From: Isoetes taiwanensis
Lineage: Eukaryota > Streptophyta > Lycopodiopsida > Isoetales > Isoetaceae
Assembly (NCBI GenBank): GCA_021234155.1
Contig: JAJEKV010000093.1
Coordinates: 748,001-812,000, forward strand
Reading direction: 5' to 3'
Length of the DNA: 64,000 nucleotides
Shown here: piece after piece, positions 33,883 to 44,752 of the stretch
Layout: the number at the start of each line of letters is the position of its first letter
How positions within the stretch are numbered: position 1 is the stretch's first letter
The notes under the pieces: model-generated
What the model was told of the DNA's origin: nothing
The model's database searches: none
The model's input: only the letters and a program-made list of their open reading frames with translations
Program-made: the position numbers and the translations under genes

Positions 33883-36800
33883 TCAGCTAATGCCTTTTCT
33901 GTTTTTTCTAGCAGTGCCTGGGTTTCTTGTAGCCTCTTTTCGAAACTTTTCTGATCCAGAGCATCTAGTATTTGATCCATCTTACTGAGATCTGTCTCCT
34001 GTGTTATATTGATGTCCGACACCTCAGAACTGCTAGGCTTATCAGGCACAACATTTTCTTCTTCCTCTTCTTTGGCAGCCTTGCCATTTTCTCTAGAGTT
34101 TCAAAGAAGGATCTGAGGAACAGGCATACCTTATCGTCATATTCGAAATAAACACTGCGTTTTCTCTGTATCAGAGCAACTCTTGAAGATGTTTCGTTTG
34201 AGAAAAAATCAAGAACACAACCGTCCAGTAGAACTAGCTCCTTCATCATGTAGTAAACATATGATGTTTTCGCCTGGCTCTTATGGATGAAGTCGCCTTC
34301 CATTGCTGCTCAAGAGAACTTGGGTTTACCTGTAAAATACTCCAAATATTTTTTCTATGTCCACCTCTTCGTTACCAGTTAGCGGATATTTTGGAAGGAG
34401 CATGCTTTTGGTAAGAAGTCGACCGTAGCTCGGTTTAGGCTTCACAGGCAACACACAAGCCTTCTGTTTATCGTGATATGGGTATTGTAGTATTGGAACT
34501 CCTTGATATTCTTCTTGATCTCCCAGCCTTGTTCTTCGTAAGGCCCAAGGGAAATATGAGAACTACCTTGAATCTGACTTTGACTGTACATGCAGTTTGG
34601 CAAATGGGCGGATCTGAGGAAGATGATGATATCATAAACTTTTACTTTTGTCATCCCCACAATCCTACTAAATAAACTGTGTACTTTTTCACTTCCCATA
34701 GCGTCGTAAAACAACGCATGCCAATAAAAATCATGGTGGCATTCTCCGACACCGCAAGGTAAACAAGAATACGGGACTTGGTGATATGCTACACGGTGTT
34801 CCTCTTCTCTTTCATTTTCCTTGCATCTTCCTCGGTTTTATAATAGTGATAATAGCTTCCAAAAAGCACTAGAGAGATTTCCTTGCACTGATTCTTTATT
34901 ATAGTTGGCTTTAATATAGCCAAAATCTATGTCAGCTATATCCAGCAATCGTTGCTCAGAGAGATCTGGGAAACTTGTAGCTAACTCCTCAAAATTTCTG
35001 TATTGCTTCTTAGATATACAATTGACGTAGGACAACACTTCACAATGCATCAAAGAGTGGATGTCCGTGGCCCTCTGCCGGGTAAGAATCAAAACGGCCG
35101 GCTGATAACCGTGATCGAACTTTTAGAAATATCTTGCCTTCGAGGATTTCTTCCATCAGTTGGTTGACCTCGACATTATTCATTTCTCGAAGGTATCTTA
35201 GGAAAGTTTTGTTAAAAAACTCCTTAGAAGGCTTATCTGGCAGTTTCCCATGATCATCAGTCAGCTTCTGCGCTGCCCACTTGTTAACAACAGTACAAGC
35301 TTGGACCATGATTCTTCTTGCATGAAAAGGAATTGGTTTTCATCCTTAAGTTCTTTAACTTTCAAGGTTGTTGTAGCTACTTCAACAAAATCCTGTGAAC
35401 AACAGCTGGTCTGGATCGCGACGACGATCTTCTTTAGCTTAAAATAAAAACTAACCTTCCAAGCAGATGATACTCAGTGCCTGTTGGGCCTTGTGGAGGG
35501 CAACCATAAGCCTTGTGCTGATTCTTTAGTTGCTGGAGCTTTTCAATTAATAGCTCTTTATATACTGTATCCACGATTATGTCATTGCAATGTATGGCTG
35601 AATGTACTCCTTATTGGAGAGATTTCCATTTAGCACCTGGCTTCTTCGCCTTGCATATGTTTTAGCAAATTCCATCCGTTGCTCGACATTACCCATCATA
35701 GTACACAGAATTTGCGCAGCAAAGATGCTGTGATTACCAGAAATAATATAAAACTTTTTGTTCAAGAGCTCCTCAGGGCGAGACCAAGTGGTGTCCCATC
35801 AATGAATAGACGGTATAAATAGGTGGTATAATATAGAAATGTCTAATAAAACTTACCTTGTGACTGGGTCAAATGGGACGACATCGGTAGGTGTGGGAAC
35901 CTCCGTTGGGCACCTTTTGAAGCTCTTGATTAGCATTTGTACATGATCGTTTGACCAAACCCTATGAGTTAATTTGCGAGGGCTGTCTCACAATAAAAAA
36001 TGCTGATCTTCTAGAACCAATTTACTCCCATAAGATAAAACCTTTTAAATTCTTCTAGTTTGGGGTGGTCTGCTCAAAGAAGCTTCTTTTCTTCGTCAGG
36101 ATTGAACTTCAAGTCATCAGGCATACATGAAGCAGATGACCATATCAGCATAGAAGTCGTAGCTGTAGGGTTGGTGAACGAGGTAGGAGTAGACGAAGAA
36201 GAAGGCTGCCCTGTCTCTTCGGTATTTTAATTTCGAAGCTTAATCTTGAAAGTACTTATCTTTCTTGGCAGAGGTGTTTTTTATGCATCCGAGGCTTTAA
36301 CTGGAGGAGGCATAAGCATATTTTGACCGGAGGGATCGACAATGGCAGATCCGCTAGGATTCATATTTTGTATAGGCTGAGAGGACACTAAAGGTTCTTT
36401 TGGAGTTGATGGTTCATTGCAACAGCCAATTATGGGACTACAGCTTTTTTCTGCCACTGCCCACAACCAGTTAGTGTCCATCCGAGAAGGCGGTTTATTG
36501 TCTTTTGTAATAGAAGGAGGTTTCTTATCAGCCGAAAGGCTCTTTCTGCACATACTGAATCCAACAAGTATATCTCTGTTGCATTTTATCCCAAAGCTCA
36601 ACGAATCATAAGATGGCAGGTTTCAACCATACCCTTTTGCACTAGTAGGTACCCCCTTGCCACTTGCCGGTTTATTCGCCTTGCTTGCAGTCATAATGGA
36701 AGGATCATAGTTTTGCCACCGCAACACATACTCCATAAATTGAAGTTGCTGTGTATCCTCCATGCTGCATATGATTGCATCCTGGACATTATTCTTCGTG

Positions 36801-37522
36801 CCTTCCCACATAGTGACTATTATGCCCAGTTGTTCAAAATCTTCTGGCCCTTTTCCGTTCCTCAAAAAGAGACACAGGTCTTTGCGGCGGTCTCCTGCCA
36901 CATGTGGTTTGGCCGGGGCTATTTCCATGCACCACTTCTGACTTCTATCAAGAGTTATGATCCACATGGGTTCCACGTTGGCGCCGCGAAAAAGATCCAG
37001 TGCTGCAAGTAAAATATGAAACTGGTAAGCAACACGGTTCACAAGCCAATGTCCTGGAAAAGTGCACGCAAGGAACGCAGCCGCGATCTTTGAAAGAAGT
37101 ATACAGATAAAAACACTGTTAACCCGACATTATTTAGGGTTTAGGAGAATGTTCTCGCAAGGATCGCTCCCGCGAACCTTCAGAGCAATACAATAAAAAT
37201 ATTTGTATGTACTAGTCACAAGAATTGCGACCGCGATTCCTACAAGCATCATGGGTACTAAAAATAAACAAGCACTGATCGTGAACATCGTGGTGGCAAT
37301 CCTTTCGACCTCACAGACTGCTTAAAGATACACACATCGCCAGAAAATGCGGATTACATATTCACCTTCCGCTTCTTCGCAAAAAAATCTATACCGTGTT
37401 AGTGTCACAAAGTGGCACAAACCGCACACCAAATTCCAAACGATCAGACTGTGTATTCAAAACATTATAAAATATTCCATAGAATATTGCATCAAAACCA
37501 AATCTAGACCACTCCAACAAAA

Positions 37523-37545
37523 GGGTTGCCCCCTACGGGCAACCC
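37523..37545. repeat. Hairpin GGGTTGCCC...GGGCAACCC
   Basis: Perfect 9-bp arms around CCTAC. Related to the hairpin at 8992-9015. Confidence 0.7.
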
Positions 37546-38131
37546 AAAAATGCACTGGAGAAGTTAGGTGCAGCTCACATAAGAGTTTTTTATTTTACAT
37601 GTTGCTTCATAAGAAGGGCTATTTTCACCGCTGTGCTTGATTGCTTTCCTCCTCGAACGCGCCATGGTCGGCGCGACAGCTTGAAGCTCTTGAACGAGGC
37701 TGAGATTTTAGTTTTCAAAGACTGGTCAGCCCACTGGTTAAGCTATATTTCTCCATGTGAGTCACCCGTTAGACAAAGCAGCAGAGGAATTTCTGATCCA
37801 AGAAATGTGCAAATCCACGTCTCTTTAAAAACGAACACTAACACAGAAATATTACAGTTTAAAAATAAACAAATAAAAACTAAGGCTTGCTTTATATAAG
37901 ACTTGACAAACAAAACTAAGGCTACTTTCTTAACATATATAATTATTATAGGACGCTTCTATCATCACGACACGTTAGCTATTTTCGTGCGCAACACTTC
38001 TATTATAATTTTTTCGACACGTTGCTGGCTATGGCGTCCTTCGAGAATGCTGTGGCGCCAAAACAGCCGCCCATAAGGGCATAGCCGGATCGGCTTGCCC
38101 TAAAATCAGCTCTCCACTCCTTGCTTTCATC

Positions 38132-38960
38132 ATGGCTTTTCCACCGGTAGGGATGGAAAGTGATTTTTCCGCCAAACCAAAGAATCGGGTCGCTTTGCCT
38201 ACACCGTGGTTTGAAGGGTTTGAGAAGAGGCTGGAGATCGAATTTTTCTCTCCTTCTCTGTTTGCTGATCCTACTGGTCTGGGGCTGCGGGCACTCTCTC
38301 GTTTGGAATGCAGAGTGTACAATTGTTTCAAGTCTCAGCAACGATTGCTTTTGCTTTGATTCAGATGTCTTCGCCGAGTCCAAAATTGCTTATGTATCCA
38401 TTGAAAATTGTGATAAAACATGTGGGACTACCGGCCACCAAAGCGATTCCCTTTTTACTTGCCGGTGCTAGTCGCTTGAACCCGAGGGTTTCGTTGTAAG
38501 GCACAAACCGTGGACTTTCATATTCCCTCGGCTCAACTCGCGCCATAAGGGAACTTCAGTCATGAGGTTCGAGTTCTTGAGAGCCACTTTGGACATCTAG
38601 GTTCTGGAGGTAAGGCCTATGTTATGGGTGACATTTCAAAGATGCACAACTGGCATGTATATGTGGCTGCTGCAGATGATTACCCTATTGAAGATTCTTC
38701 TGAAATGTTTACTCTTGAAATGTGTATGACTGAGCTAGACAAAACAATGGCAGCCAACTTCTTTAAGATATCTTTGCTAAACTCTGCTACTGATATGACA
38801 GTTGCAAGTGGTATTTGCAATATTCTTCCTCAGTCTAAAATCTGTGATTTTGCTTTCGATCCCTGTGGTTATTCAATGAACAGCAGTGAATGCTGTTACG
38901 TCGTTTTCTAGTGCGATAGACCTTGAAGTAATCAATGTTTTTCAAAAATCGCTCGATTTT
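38132..38960 (+). pseudogene. S-adenosylmethionine decarboxylase (AdoMetDC) pseudogene
   Basis: Plant AdoMetDC makes decarboxylated SAM for spermidine and spermine. From ATG 38132 the frame reads WFEGFEKRLEIEFFSPSLFA, DPTGLGLRALSRLE, then shifts to AECTIVSSLSND, shifts again to LMYPLKIVIKHVG and AIPFLLAGASRLNPR, and again near 38620 to AYVMGDISKMHNWHVYVAAA, TLEMCMTELD and ICDFAFDPCGYSMNSSE. These match the family in order and spacing with no introns in the body. The self-processing site, normally LSESS, reads FAESK, so the pyruvoyl-forming serine context is lost. At least three frameshifts and a missing C-terminal third make it dead. Lack of introns may mean retroposition, but plant AdoMetDC main ORFs are usually intronless anyway. 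Open frames on the opposite strand are shadows. Confidence 0.88.
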
Positions 38961-41091
38961 GAAGCACAGACTTGGTCCTCATTCTTCTGCAGGCTATCGG
39001 AGCTATTCTCTCTGTTTTCGGTGCTCATGATTTTATTTTTTTAGGATGCAGTTGAGACAATGGAAATTCTTGGTAATGAATGCTCTGAATTTGTATTTCA
39101 ATTTTGAAGTTTGGATTTGGTTTTCCTTTTAAAACTTGAATCAGACTTTTTATGCAGATGCTTACGCGGGGCAATGAGAGGGTGTCCATGAATGCAGATA
39201 TATATGTAAGAATATGTAAGAAAAAACAGAAAGGTGCATTAGGTACTCTGTATACAGATGCTTATGCGAAACGAAATAAAAAGGTGCAATGGCTCAATTC
39301 AAGTTTTTTTTTCGTCCGGCCAAGCCGTAGGTGTTTGCTTGACTATGGGATTTTTTTTTGCACAAATTTTTGCATACACGCCATATTGTTTTACCTGCTT
39401 TGGGCATTCAAGTCCCTTCCATTCATTCATGCATCCTTCCATTCATGCATCTAAGACTTACTAAACCCTCGAAAAGTTCTTTTGCTTTTAAAATCTTTGT
39501 AGCATTTGTCATCTCTTATTTGATCGTTGGAGGCTCTTTGTCGACGGCCTTAACAAATACGGGGCCTTAACCCTTGGATAATCGTCGAGCAATAGGGCTT
39601 AGAATATCGCTTTGTTAGGAGCTTTCTAGAATATTTCTAATAATCGCCTGTGGAAGATTTTGAATCATTTTAATGTTAAAATTGTCTTTGCAATACTGGG
39701 GCTAGGAAAGGGATGGATGCTCATGGATTAATGCCTCGTAATAGTTGGCCTTTCCTTTTGAGCTTTAAAAGCTCTGCAACAACAATATTCGAAACGAAAT
39801 GGATTGGAACTATTAATTTTCAAAATGTAATGACAAACACAAAGCCCAAATTCAATGGGCTCAATAAGTTAAGAAATAACGATGAAACAGCCAGAAACAG
39901 AGATTACAAAGCATTTTTTGCTGTTGTCTTCCAGGATTGAGCTTCTGCTGTATTGTGGCCTTTGTCGTGGTCATCTGAGAACCCAAAGAAGGCTCGCAAG
40001 TCTACATAACCCCAATTTTACATAATAAATAGCATATTTAAATTGCTTGGTCTGCTTATTAGTTAACAAAATTTTTGCCTAGAATTGCGTTATTATTGGC
40101 GTAAACTTTTTTAGTTCCTTGGACAATAGATCTCTATGAATTAACAAGTATCACATTGCAATAGTATCTTCATAACTACTCCGAATTGTGGGGCTAGCCC
40201 AACATAGGGAGGATTTACCAAAGCCGAAGATGTTTGGATTTCAAAATGTGCATGTTGAATTGCTTAAAAGTTTTGCGAGATAGCAATGGTGGTATGAAGT
40301 CTTGTGTTTCTACAAGTCTTTTCTTACGTCATGTTTAAAAATTAAATACTTGCTTGCACCTATAAACTATTTGATATCATGTTTTGTACATATGCTTTTA
40401 TTTGGATAACCATTTTGCATAATCGATATCGGCAACTACAGACGTTAGAATTCTCCAAGGCTAGATACAATTAATTCAATTTTCGCATATCCATAACTGA
40501 GATATTTTCGACTTAATACAAAGTTCTTTTACGTCGAGTTGGACAAAAGAAATGTTCGCGGCGGCCTTGGCCGCCGCGATAAATTTCTTGTATGTATGAA
40601 CTTGATAAGGTAAGAAACCCAAATCATTACTATGATCGTCTCCAAACTAACTGCTCAAGCTCAAACTAACAGGACATCCAAGCCAGCAAAAAGAGGAGAT
40701 TCTGCAAACTCTATTCGGAGTAAACTTCCATCTGTTTAGGGGCTGTTTAGCAAACTCCTGTGCGTAACTACACTTGGTTTCCGTTAATGCAAATTCTCGC
40801 AGCCCGCCTTTCTGAATGCAACAACCAAACTCCAAAAATGAGGCAAGTAATTCATGAGCATGGAATGGGCAGATTTTGTGCCATCTTTGGTGCGAAATGG
40901 TTTTTTAATATGTTCACAATTTGGGGATGTGATTTATAGACCTCTCCCTACCCAAACTGCAGATAATCTAGACATCTTTGTAGCCTGTTAATTCTCATCA
41001 TTATATAAGTTCATTTCTGGATTTTGAAAGGAAATTCTGTAGTGGATTTGAACCACCAACAGTCCAATGTATTCATAATCCCATTACACGA
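38961..41091. other. Intergenic, no gene recognised
   Basis: AT-rich. A short imperfect duplication is present near 39150-39290 (ATGCAGATGCTTACGCG and ATACAGATGCTTATGCG, each followed by AGAAA-rich words and AAAGGTGCA). The perfect palindrome GCGGCGGCCTTGGCCGCCGC is at 40559-40578. The last bases before 41092 may be the 3' end of the PPR gene. Confidence 0.45.
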
Positions 41092-43241
41092 TCAGCAAAG
41101 CAAAGGATTGGCTAGGTCCCTTGTCAGATTTGATAATACCTCAATATATCGTCCATTTTCATGTACCAATTCCTCCACTTCTACAAGCTTCCTACAAGAA
41201 ACAAATAAGGTTGTCCACGATCTTGAACAAGGGTTAAGTGGCATATTATGAAGCAATTGTTCCCCCTCATCCACTAAACCTGCTCGTCCAAGCATGTCAA
41301 TTATGCAGTTATAATGTTCTACAACTGGTACAATGCCATAATCAAAACTCATAAAAATGAAGTAATGACAACCTTTGTCCACAAAACCAACATGGCTGCA
41401 TGCTGAGAGAATTGTCACAAATGTAAACAAAAATGGCATTACACCTTTTCTTTGTATCTGTTCAAATAGCTGCAGGGCTTTCTTGGCATGCCCATGGTGA
41501 GCATATGCTGCAATCATGACATTCCAAGTCACATCATCCTTTTGAGGCATCTTTTCAAACATATTTTGCGCCTCTCGTAAATTGCCACACTTACTGTACA
41601 TATCCAGCAAGGCTGTTGCTATCACAACATCAGAGCCCAATCCCTTGTCAACTATTTTAGAGTGCAAATTCATTCCTTCAAAGAGATCAGACTGATAGCA
41701 CATGCATCTATAATGCCAATAAAAGTTATTTTGTCAGGTATAACACCTTGAAACTCCATTTCTCGAAACAAGCTCAGAGCCTCATATGTTTCTCCATGCT
41801 CAACACAAGCTGTAATTATAGAGTTCCACGAGACAAGATTCCACAATCCTAGCCTATAAAATATCAGGCGTGCATCTTTTAAAGTCCCGGATCTGCTATA
41901 CATACTGATCAGGGTGTTTGCCACATCAAGGTCTGTTACATAACCAGCATTAATTATGCAACCATGCATCTGCTTGGCTCTGGCTGTATCTTCTTGTCCA
42001 AATGCAGAAATAACACACATAAATATGAACTTATTTGGTCTTATATCTTCAAGTTCCATCTTTTGGAACAGTTCCAGAGCTTCCATGCTATATCCACATT
42101 GGTTATATGCTGTAATTATAGCAGTCCATGAAATACCATCATGATCAGTCATTTCATCAAAGATCTTGCGTGCCTCCTCAACATACCCACACTGAGCAAA
42201 GGCAGCAATGAGGCTATTGGACGTAAACTTATCAGGTTCTATATTTTTCTGCTGCATAGCATGGAAAAGCTGAACAGCTTCTGCACCACATCCACATTGC
42301 ACATATGCTGCGATCAGTCCATTCCATGAAATCAAATCCCGAGCATGCATATGGTCAAAAGCCCTCTCTGCTTCTTCTAGGCTGCTGCATTTACCGTACA
42401 TGTTGATCAAAGCATTTCCGACAATAGAATCCTTTAGGTATTGACATTCAACTACAAGTGCATGCATCAGTCTGCCTTCTGCAAGTACTGCCTCCTTAGC
42501 ACAAGCAGACAACATGGTCACGATTGTAACCCTATTAGGGTTCAGCTTTTCCAGCTGCATTTGATGAAAGAACTCAATAGCTTCTCCACTGCAGCCTGTT
42601 CTAGCATATGTTCCAACCATCGCAGTCCAAGAGATGACATCTCGGTAAAACATAGTATTGAATACTTTCCTAGCATTCTCAATACATCCACATTTTCCAT
42701 ACATGTTAATTAGAGAATTGTTCACATGAAGACTGGATTCAAAGCCATAATGCAAGATAAGAACATGAATGAACTTACCATAACACAAGTTCAGTAGATT
42801 AGAAGAAGCAGATAGGCAATTGACACAAGTGACAATATCTGGAGAAGGCCCTTCTGATCTCATGCTTTGGAACAATCCAAGTGCCTCTCTGCAGTGGCCT
42901 AAGTTAGAGTAACTAGATATCATGCAATTCCAAGACACCACGTTGGGTTCAGGCATTGTTCTAAACAAACTCAGAGCTTGATCAAGCTGCCCATATTGTA
43001 GACATGCATCAATCATTAAATTCCACGAAAACACATTCTTTTCGTGCATTGAATCAAATACGACAAATGCATCCTTGAAAGCTAAACACTTGCCATACAT
43101 TTGCACCAGAAGGTTACTCAGGAAGGTGCTGCGCCCAAAAGTTTCTTTGATAAGATGAGCATGGATTCGCCTTCCATCAGCCAGGGCTTTATTGTTGCTA
43201 CATTGTCGTAAAATTGATGTGAACGGAAGCTGGTCAGGCAT
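41092..43241 (-). pseudogene. PLS-class pentatricopeptide repeat protein, frameshifted
   Basis: An intronless minus-strand frame starts at ATG 43241 (MPDQLPFTSILRQCSNNKAL). It carries about 17 helical repeats in P, L, S order, with hallmark words SWNLMIDACLQYGQLDQALS, LINMYGKCGCIENARKVF and SWTAMVGTYARTGCSGEAIE. PPR proteins of this class bind organelle RNA and recruit editing factors; they are numerous in seed-free plants. After codon 518 (near 41690) the frame shifts by one base, and the remaining 170-odd codons continue as DLFEGMNLHSKIVDKGL, YNCIIDMLGRAGLVDEGEQL and an E-domain-like SWTTLFVSCRKLVEVEE. The C-terminus then ends irregularly (LANPLLC), without a complete E/E+/DYW domain. One frameshift could be an assembly error, so a functional allele is possible. 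Confidence 0.85.
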
Positions 43242-43464
43242 TTCACGTCATAGTGGCACCTGCTTAAAACTGCGACCATGTATAACTTTTAAGATCCTCT
43301 GTCTGTTTATCATCCATCAATTTCAACATTGAGGACTCGTGGATCTAGCTTCCATTTACTAGAAAATCTAATCTATATTCCGACAACATACCGTTGTCTC
43401 CACCTGAACAAAGCTATATCTTTCCTTTAACACCCTCCTCCTTGGGTATGGCTAAAACAGTCAT

Positions 43465-43553
43465 AATGCCCTGGGGCGTTATCACAAAGGCTCATAACGC
43501 CATAGGGCGTTATCACGGAGGCTCATAACACCCTCGGAGCCTCCGAGGGTGTT
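43465..43553. repeat. Short tandem/palindromic GCGTTATCAC...GGCTCATAACGCC cluster
   Basis: Two units of GGGCGTTATCAC, four variable bases, then GGCTCATAAC are followed by a 25-bp palindrome ACACCCTCGGAG/CCTCCGAGGGTGT. All use the same GCGTTAT/ATAACGC words as the adjacent fold-back element. Confidence 0.6.
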
Positions 43554-43559
43554 AAGGAA

Positions 43560-43715
43560 GATAACGCCCTGGCCCTCGGGCGTTAATGGGAATAAAATTC
43601 CCAAGGGCCATGGCCATGGAGAAAATGGCAAGCGTCCATGCACGCCGCCATTTTGGCCATGGCCATATTGCCCTTGAATTTTATTCCCATAACGCCCTCT
43701 GACCAGGGCGTTATC
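43560..43715. mobile_element. Fold-back/MITE-like element
   Basis: Arms of about 70 bp face each other: 43560-43629 (GATAACGCCCTGG ... GGGAATAAAATTCC ... CCATGG ... AAAATGGC) and 43647-43715, its reverse complement with few differences. The loop is about 17 bp. The outer 13 bases GATAACGCCCTGG are perfectly inverted. No target duplication could be fixed because nearby repeats use the same words. Confidence 0.75.
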
Positions 43716-43879
43716 TACCCCGTAGAGAACAAGGGTAGCACTTCCACTGCGACGAATATTCAGATTGATCAACAGATACCCCGTCCTCTTTTGTTTATAG
43801 TTTTAGCCCAGGCCAAATACATTGGCTCCCCTTCTGCCGTTCAAATTATATACGCCCGAATTGGGTTAGGGTCCCAAGG

Positions 43880-43978
43880 ATGGAAACCTCCCAAATTTTC
43901 TCCTATGGAAACCTCCCCAGCTTTCAGCCAAAGCCTTGGGAGGTTTCCAATCTTGCTAATCTCGGGAGGTTTCCATAA
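43880..43978. repeat. GGAAACCTCCC hairpin-motif cluster, left group
   Basis: Two TGGAAACCTCCC words (near 43879 and 43908) are followed by two in reverse orientation, GGGAGGTTTCCA (near 43943 and 43964). These are the same words as at 46258-46700. Confidence 0.7.
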
Positions 43979-44092
43979 AATTCCAAAAATATATTAATTT
44001 TTCTTTTACGGCAGCAGCTAATAATAAACCAAATTTAATGTCTATTGCCATCGCTCAGAATATCTTTGGCGCTCATTTTTGCTCGTGGATAT

Positions 44093-44752
44093 GGCGGTCG
44101 GTGGGGCGGCCATCATGGCCTTCGTCATAGCCTTGGATCTTCAAGCTGGGATGCAGCTTACTCCAAAATCTTTGTCTCAGGATCCAGCTGTTCCGTCCAT
44201 CTTTGGAGCTTATTTTCGGCATTCAACGTATATGAATGTCCTTATCGCTTGCTCTATTCTTCTTGAATCCCCACTTTTGTTTGATCATGCAACGCAGGAG
44301 TCGGCTATAGCGGCATCGTTAGATTATGGTAAAACTACCAGAGGGTTCGCTCCAAGCATGTTAGGCTTTCCACCAGATTGTAGCCAGCACCGATTCAATG
44401 GCAAATACACAGAGATTACTCAAAATCATTTTAGGGCTATCTAATGGAAGTACTGGGCGTCGCCTGCGGCATGGGCGGCAGAGCCATGTGGCAACCTGGA
44501 ATGATTTATGCTATGATATTAACAGCCGGTGCTGCCTCTCAGAGCATCTCTATGAAACTGGCACAAGTGATTCTGCCCTCGACTGCAGATGCAGGCCGAG
44601 AATGGGCCTGCTTCATGTTTTTTGGATCTGCTATAACCTATTGCTTGGGTTGGAGACATCTGATACAAATGCAGGTGATCTCAACGAAATATTGTGGAAG
44701 ATATGATTCAAACTTCCTTGGCAAAGCACAAATTCAGCTTATTCGAATATAA
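44093..44752 (+). CDS. Possible multi-pass membrane protein, unrecognised
   Basis: Plus-strand frame from ATG 44091-44096 gives MAVGGAAIMAFVIALDLQAG and later MNVLIACSILLESPLLF (two hydrophobic segments). A second frame at about 44444-44730 gives QPGMIYAMILTAGAASQSIS and ACFMFFGSAITYCLGW (two more). Linking them needs an intron (a possible GTAAAA donor lies near 44330) or a frameshift. Four hydrophobic helices in about 200 residues suggest a small membrane protein, but I do not recognise the family and cannot fix the exon joins. It is bracketed by GGAAACCTCCCC repeat clusters on both sides. Confidence 0.35.

Larger units (their letters stand above)
33461..33887 (+). mobile_element. TRIM/SMART-type miniature LTR retroelement, 417 bp, with TSD TCAGC
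   Basis: The element itself is 33466-33882. Two 145-bp LTRs (33466-33610, 33738-33882) start TGTAACGGACCCATG and end ACGTTACA or ACGTTATA. The 127-bp interior holds TGGTATCAGAGC (33613-33624, initiator-Met tRNA primer site, two bases from the LTR) and a purine tract GTGGGAGAGA just before the right LTR. The perfect 5-bp target duplication TCAGC is at 33461-33465 and 33883-33887. There is no coding capacity. The interrupted reading frame of the host gene resumes in phase on the far side (ALA before, ELDPQFKKLEALNKN after), so it landed in an exon. Confidence 0.96.
33007..37664 (-). pseudogene. Long decayed gene with a ParB/sulfiredoxin-like motif; family unknown
   Basis: Minus strand. A possible first exon begins at ATG 37664 (MARSRRKAIKHSGENSPSYE). 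Then 37042-36000 is one frame broken by in-frame stops (near 36623, 36278 and 36229), with AALDLFRGANVEPMWIITLD and later DTNWLWAVAEKS. Next come PTEVPTPTDVVPFDPVT with a GTAAGT donor (35950-35856), then RPEELLNKKFYIISGNHSIF and AAQIL (35790-35700), which resembles the ParB/Srx substrate-binding GxxR/H-xxAA motif. Further exons lie at 35570-34838, then YSCLPCGVGECHHDFYWHAL near 34760. The 3' part is a Glu/Lys-rich coiled coil (34050-33890), split by a TRIM element and continuing 33460-33030 with a basic KRQK patch. Stops, frameshifts and the insertion show it is dead. The ParB relation is inference. Confidence 0.55.

Noticed and set aside
38003-38383. 126-codon minus-strand frame as a gene
   Set aside because: It is the shadow of the AdoMetDC pseudogene on the plus strand.
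41956-42713. Plus-strand frames within the PPR gene
   Set aside because: Shadows of the PPR repeats in the antisense direction.
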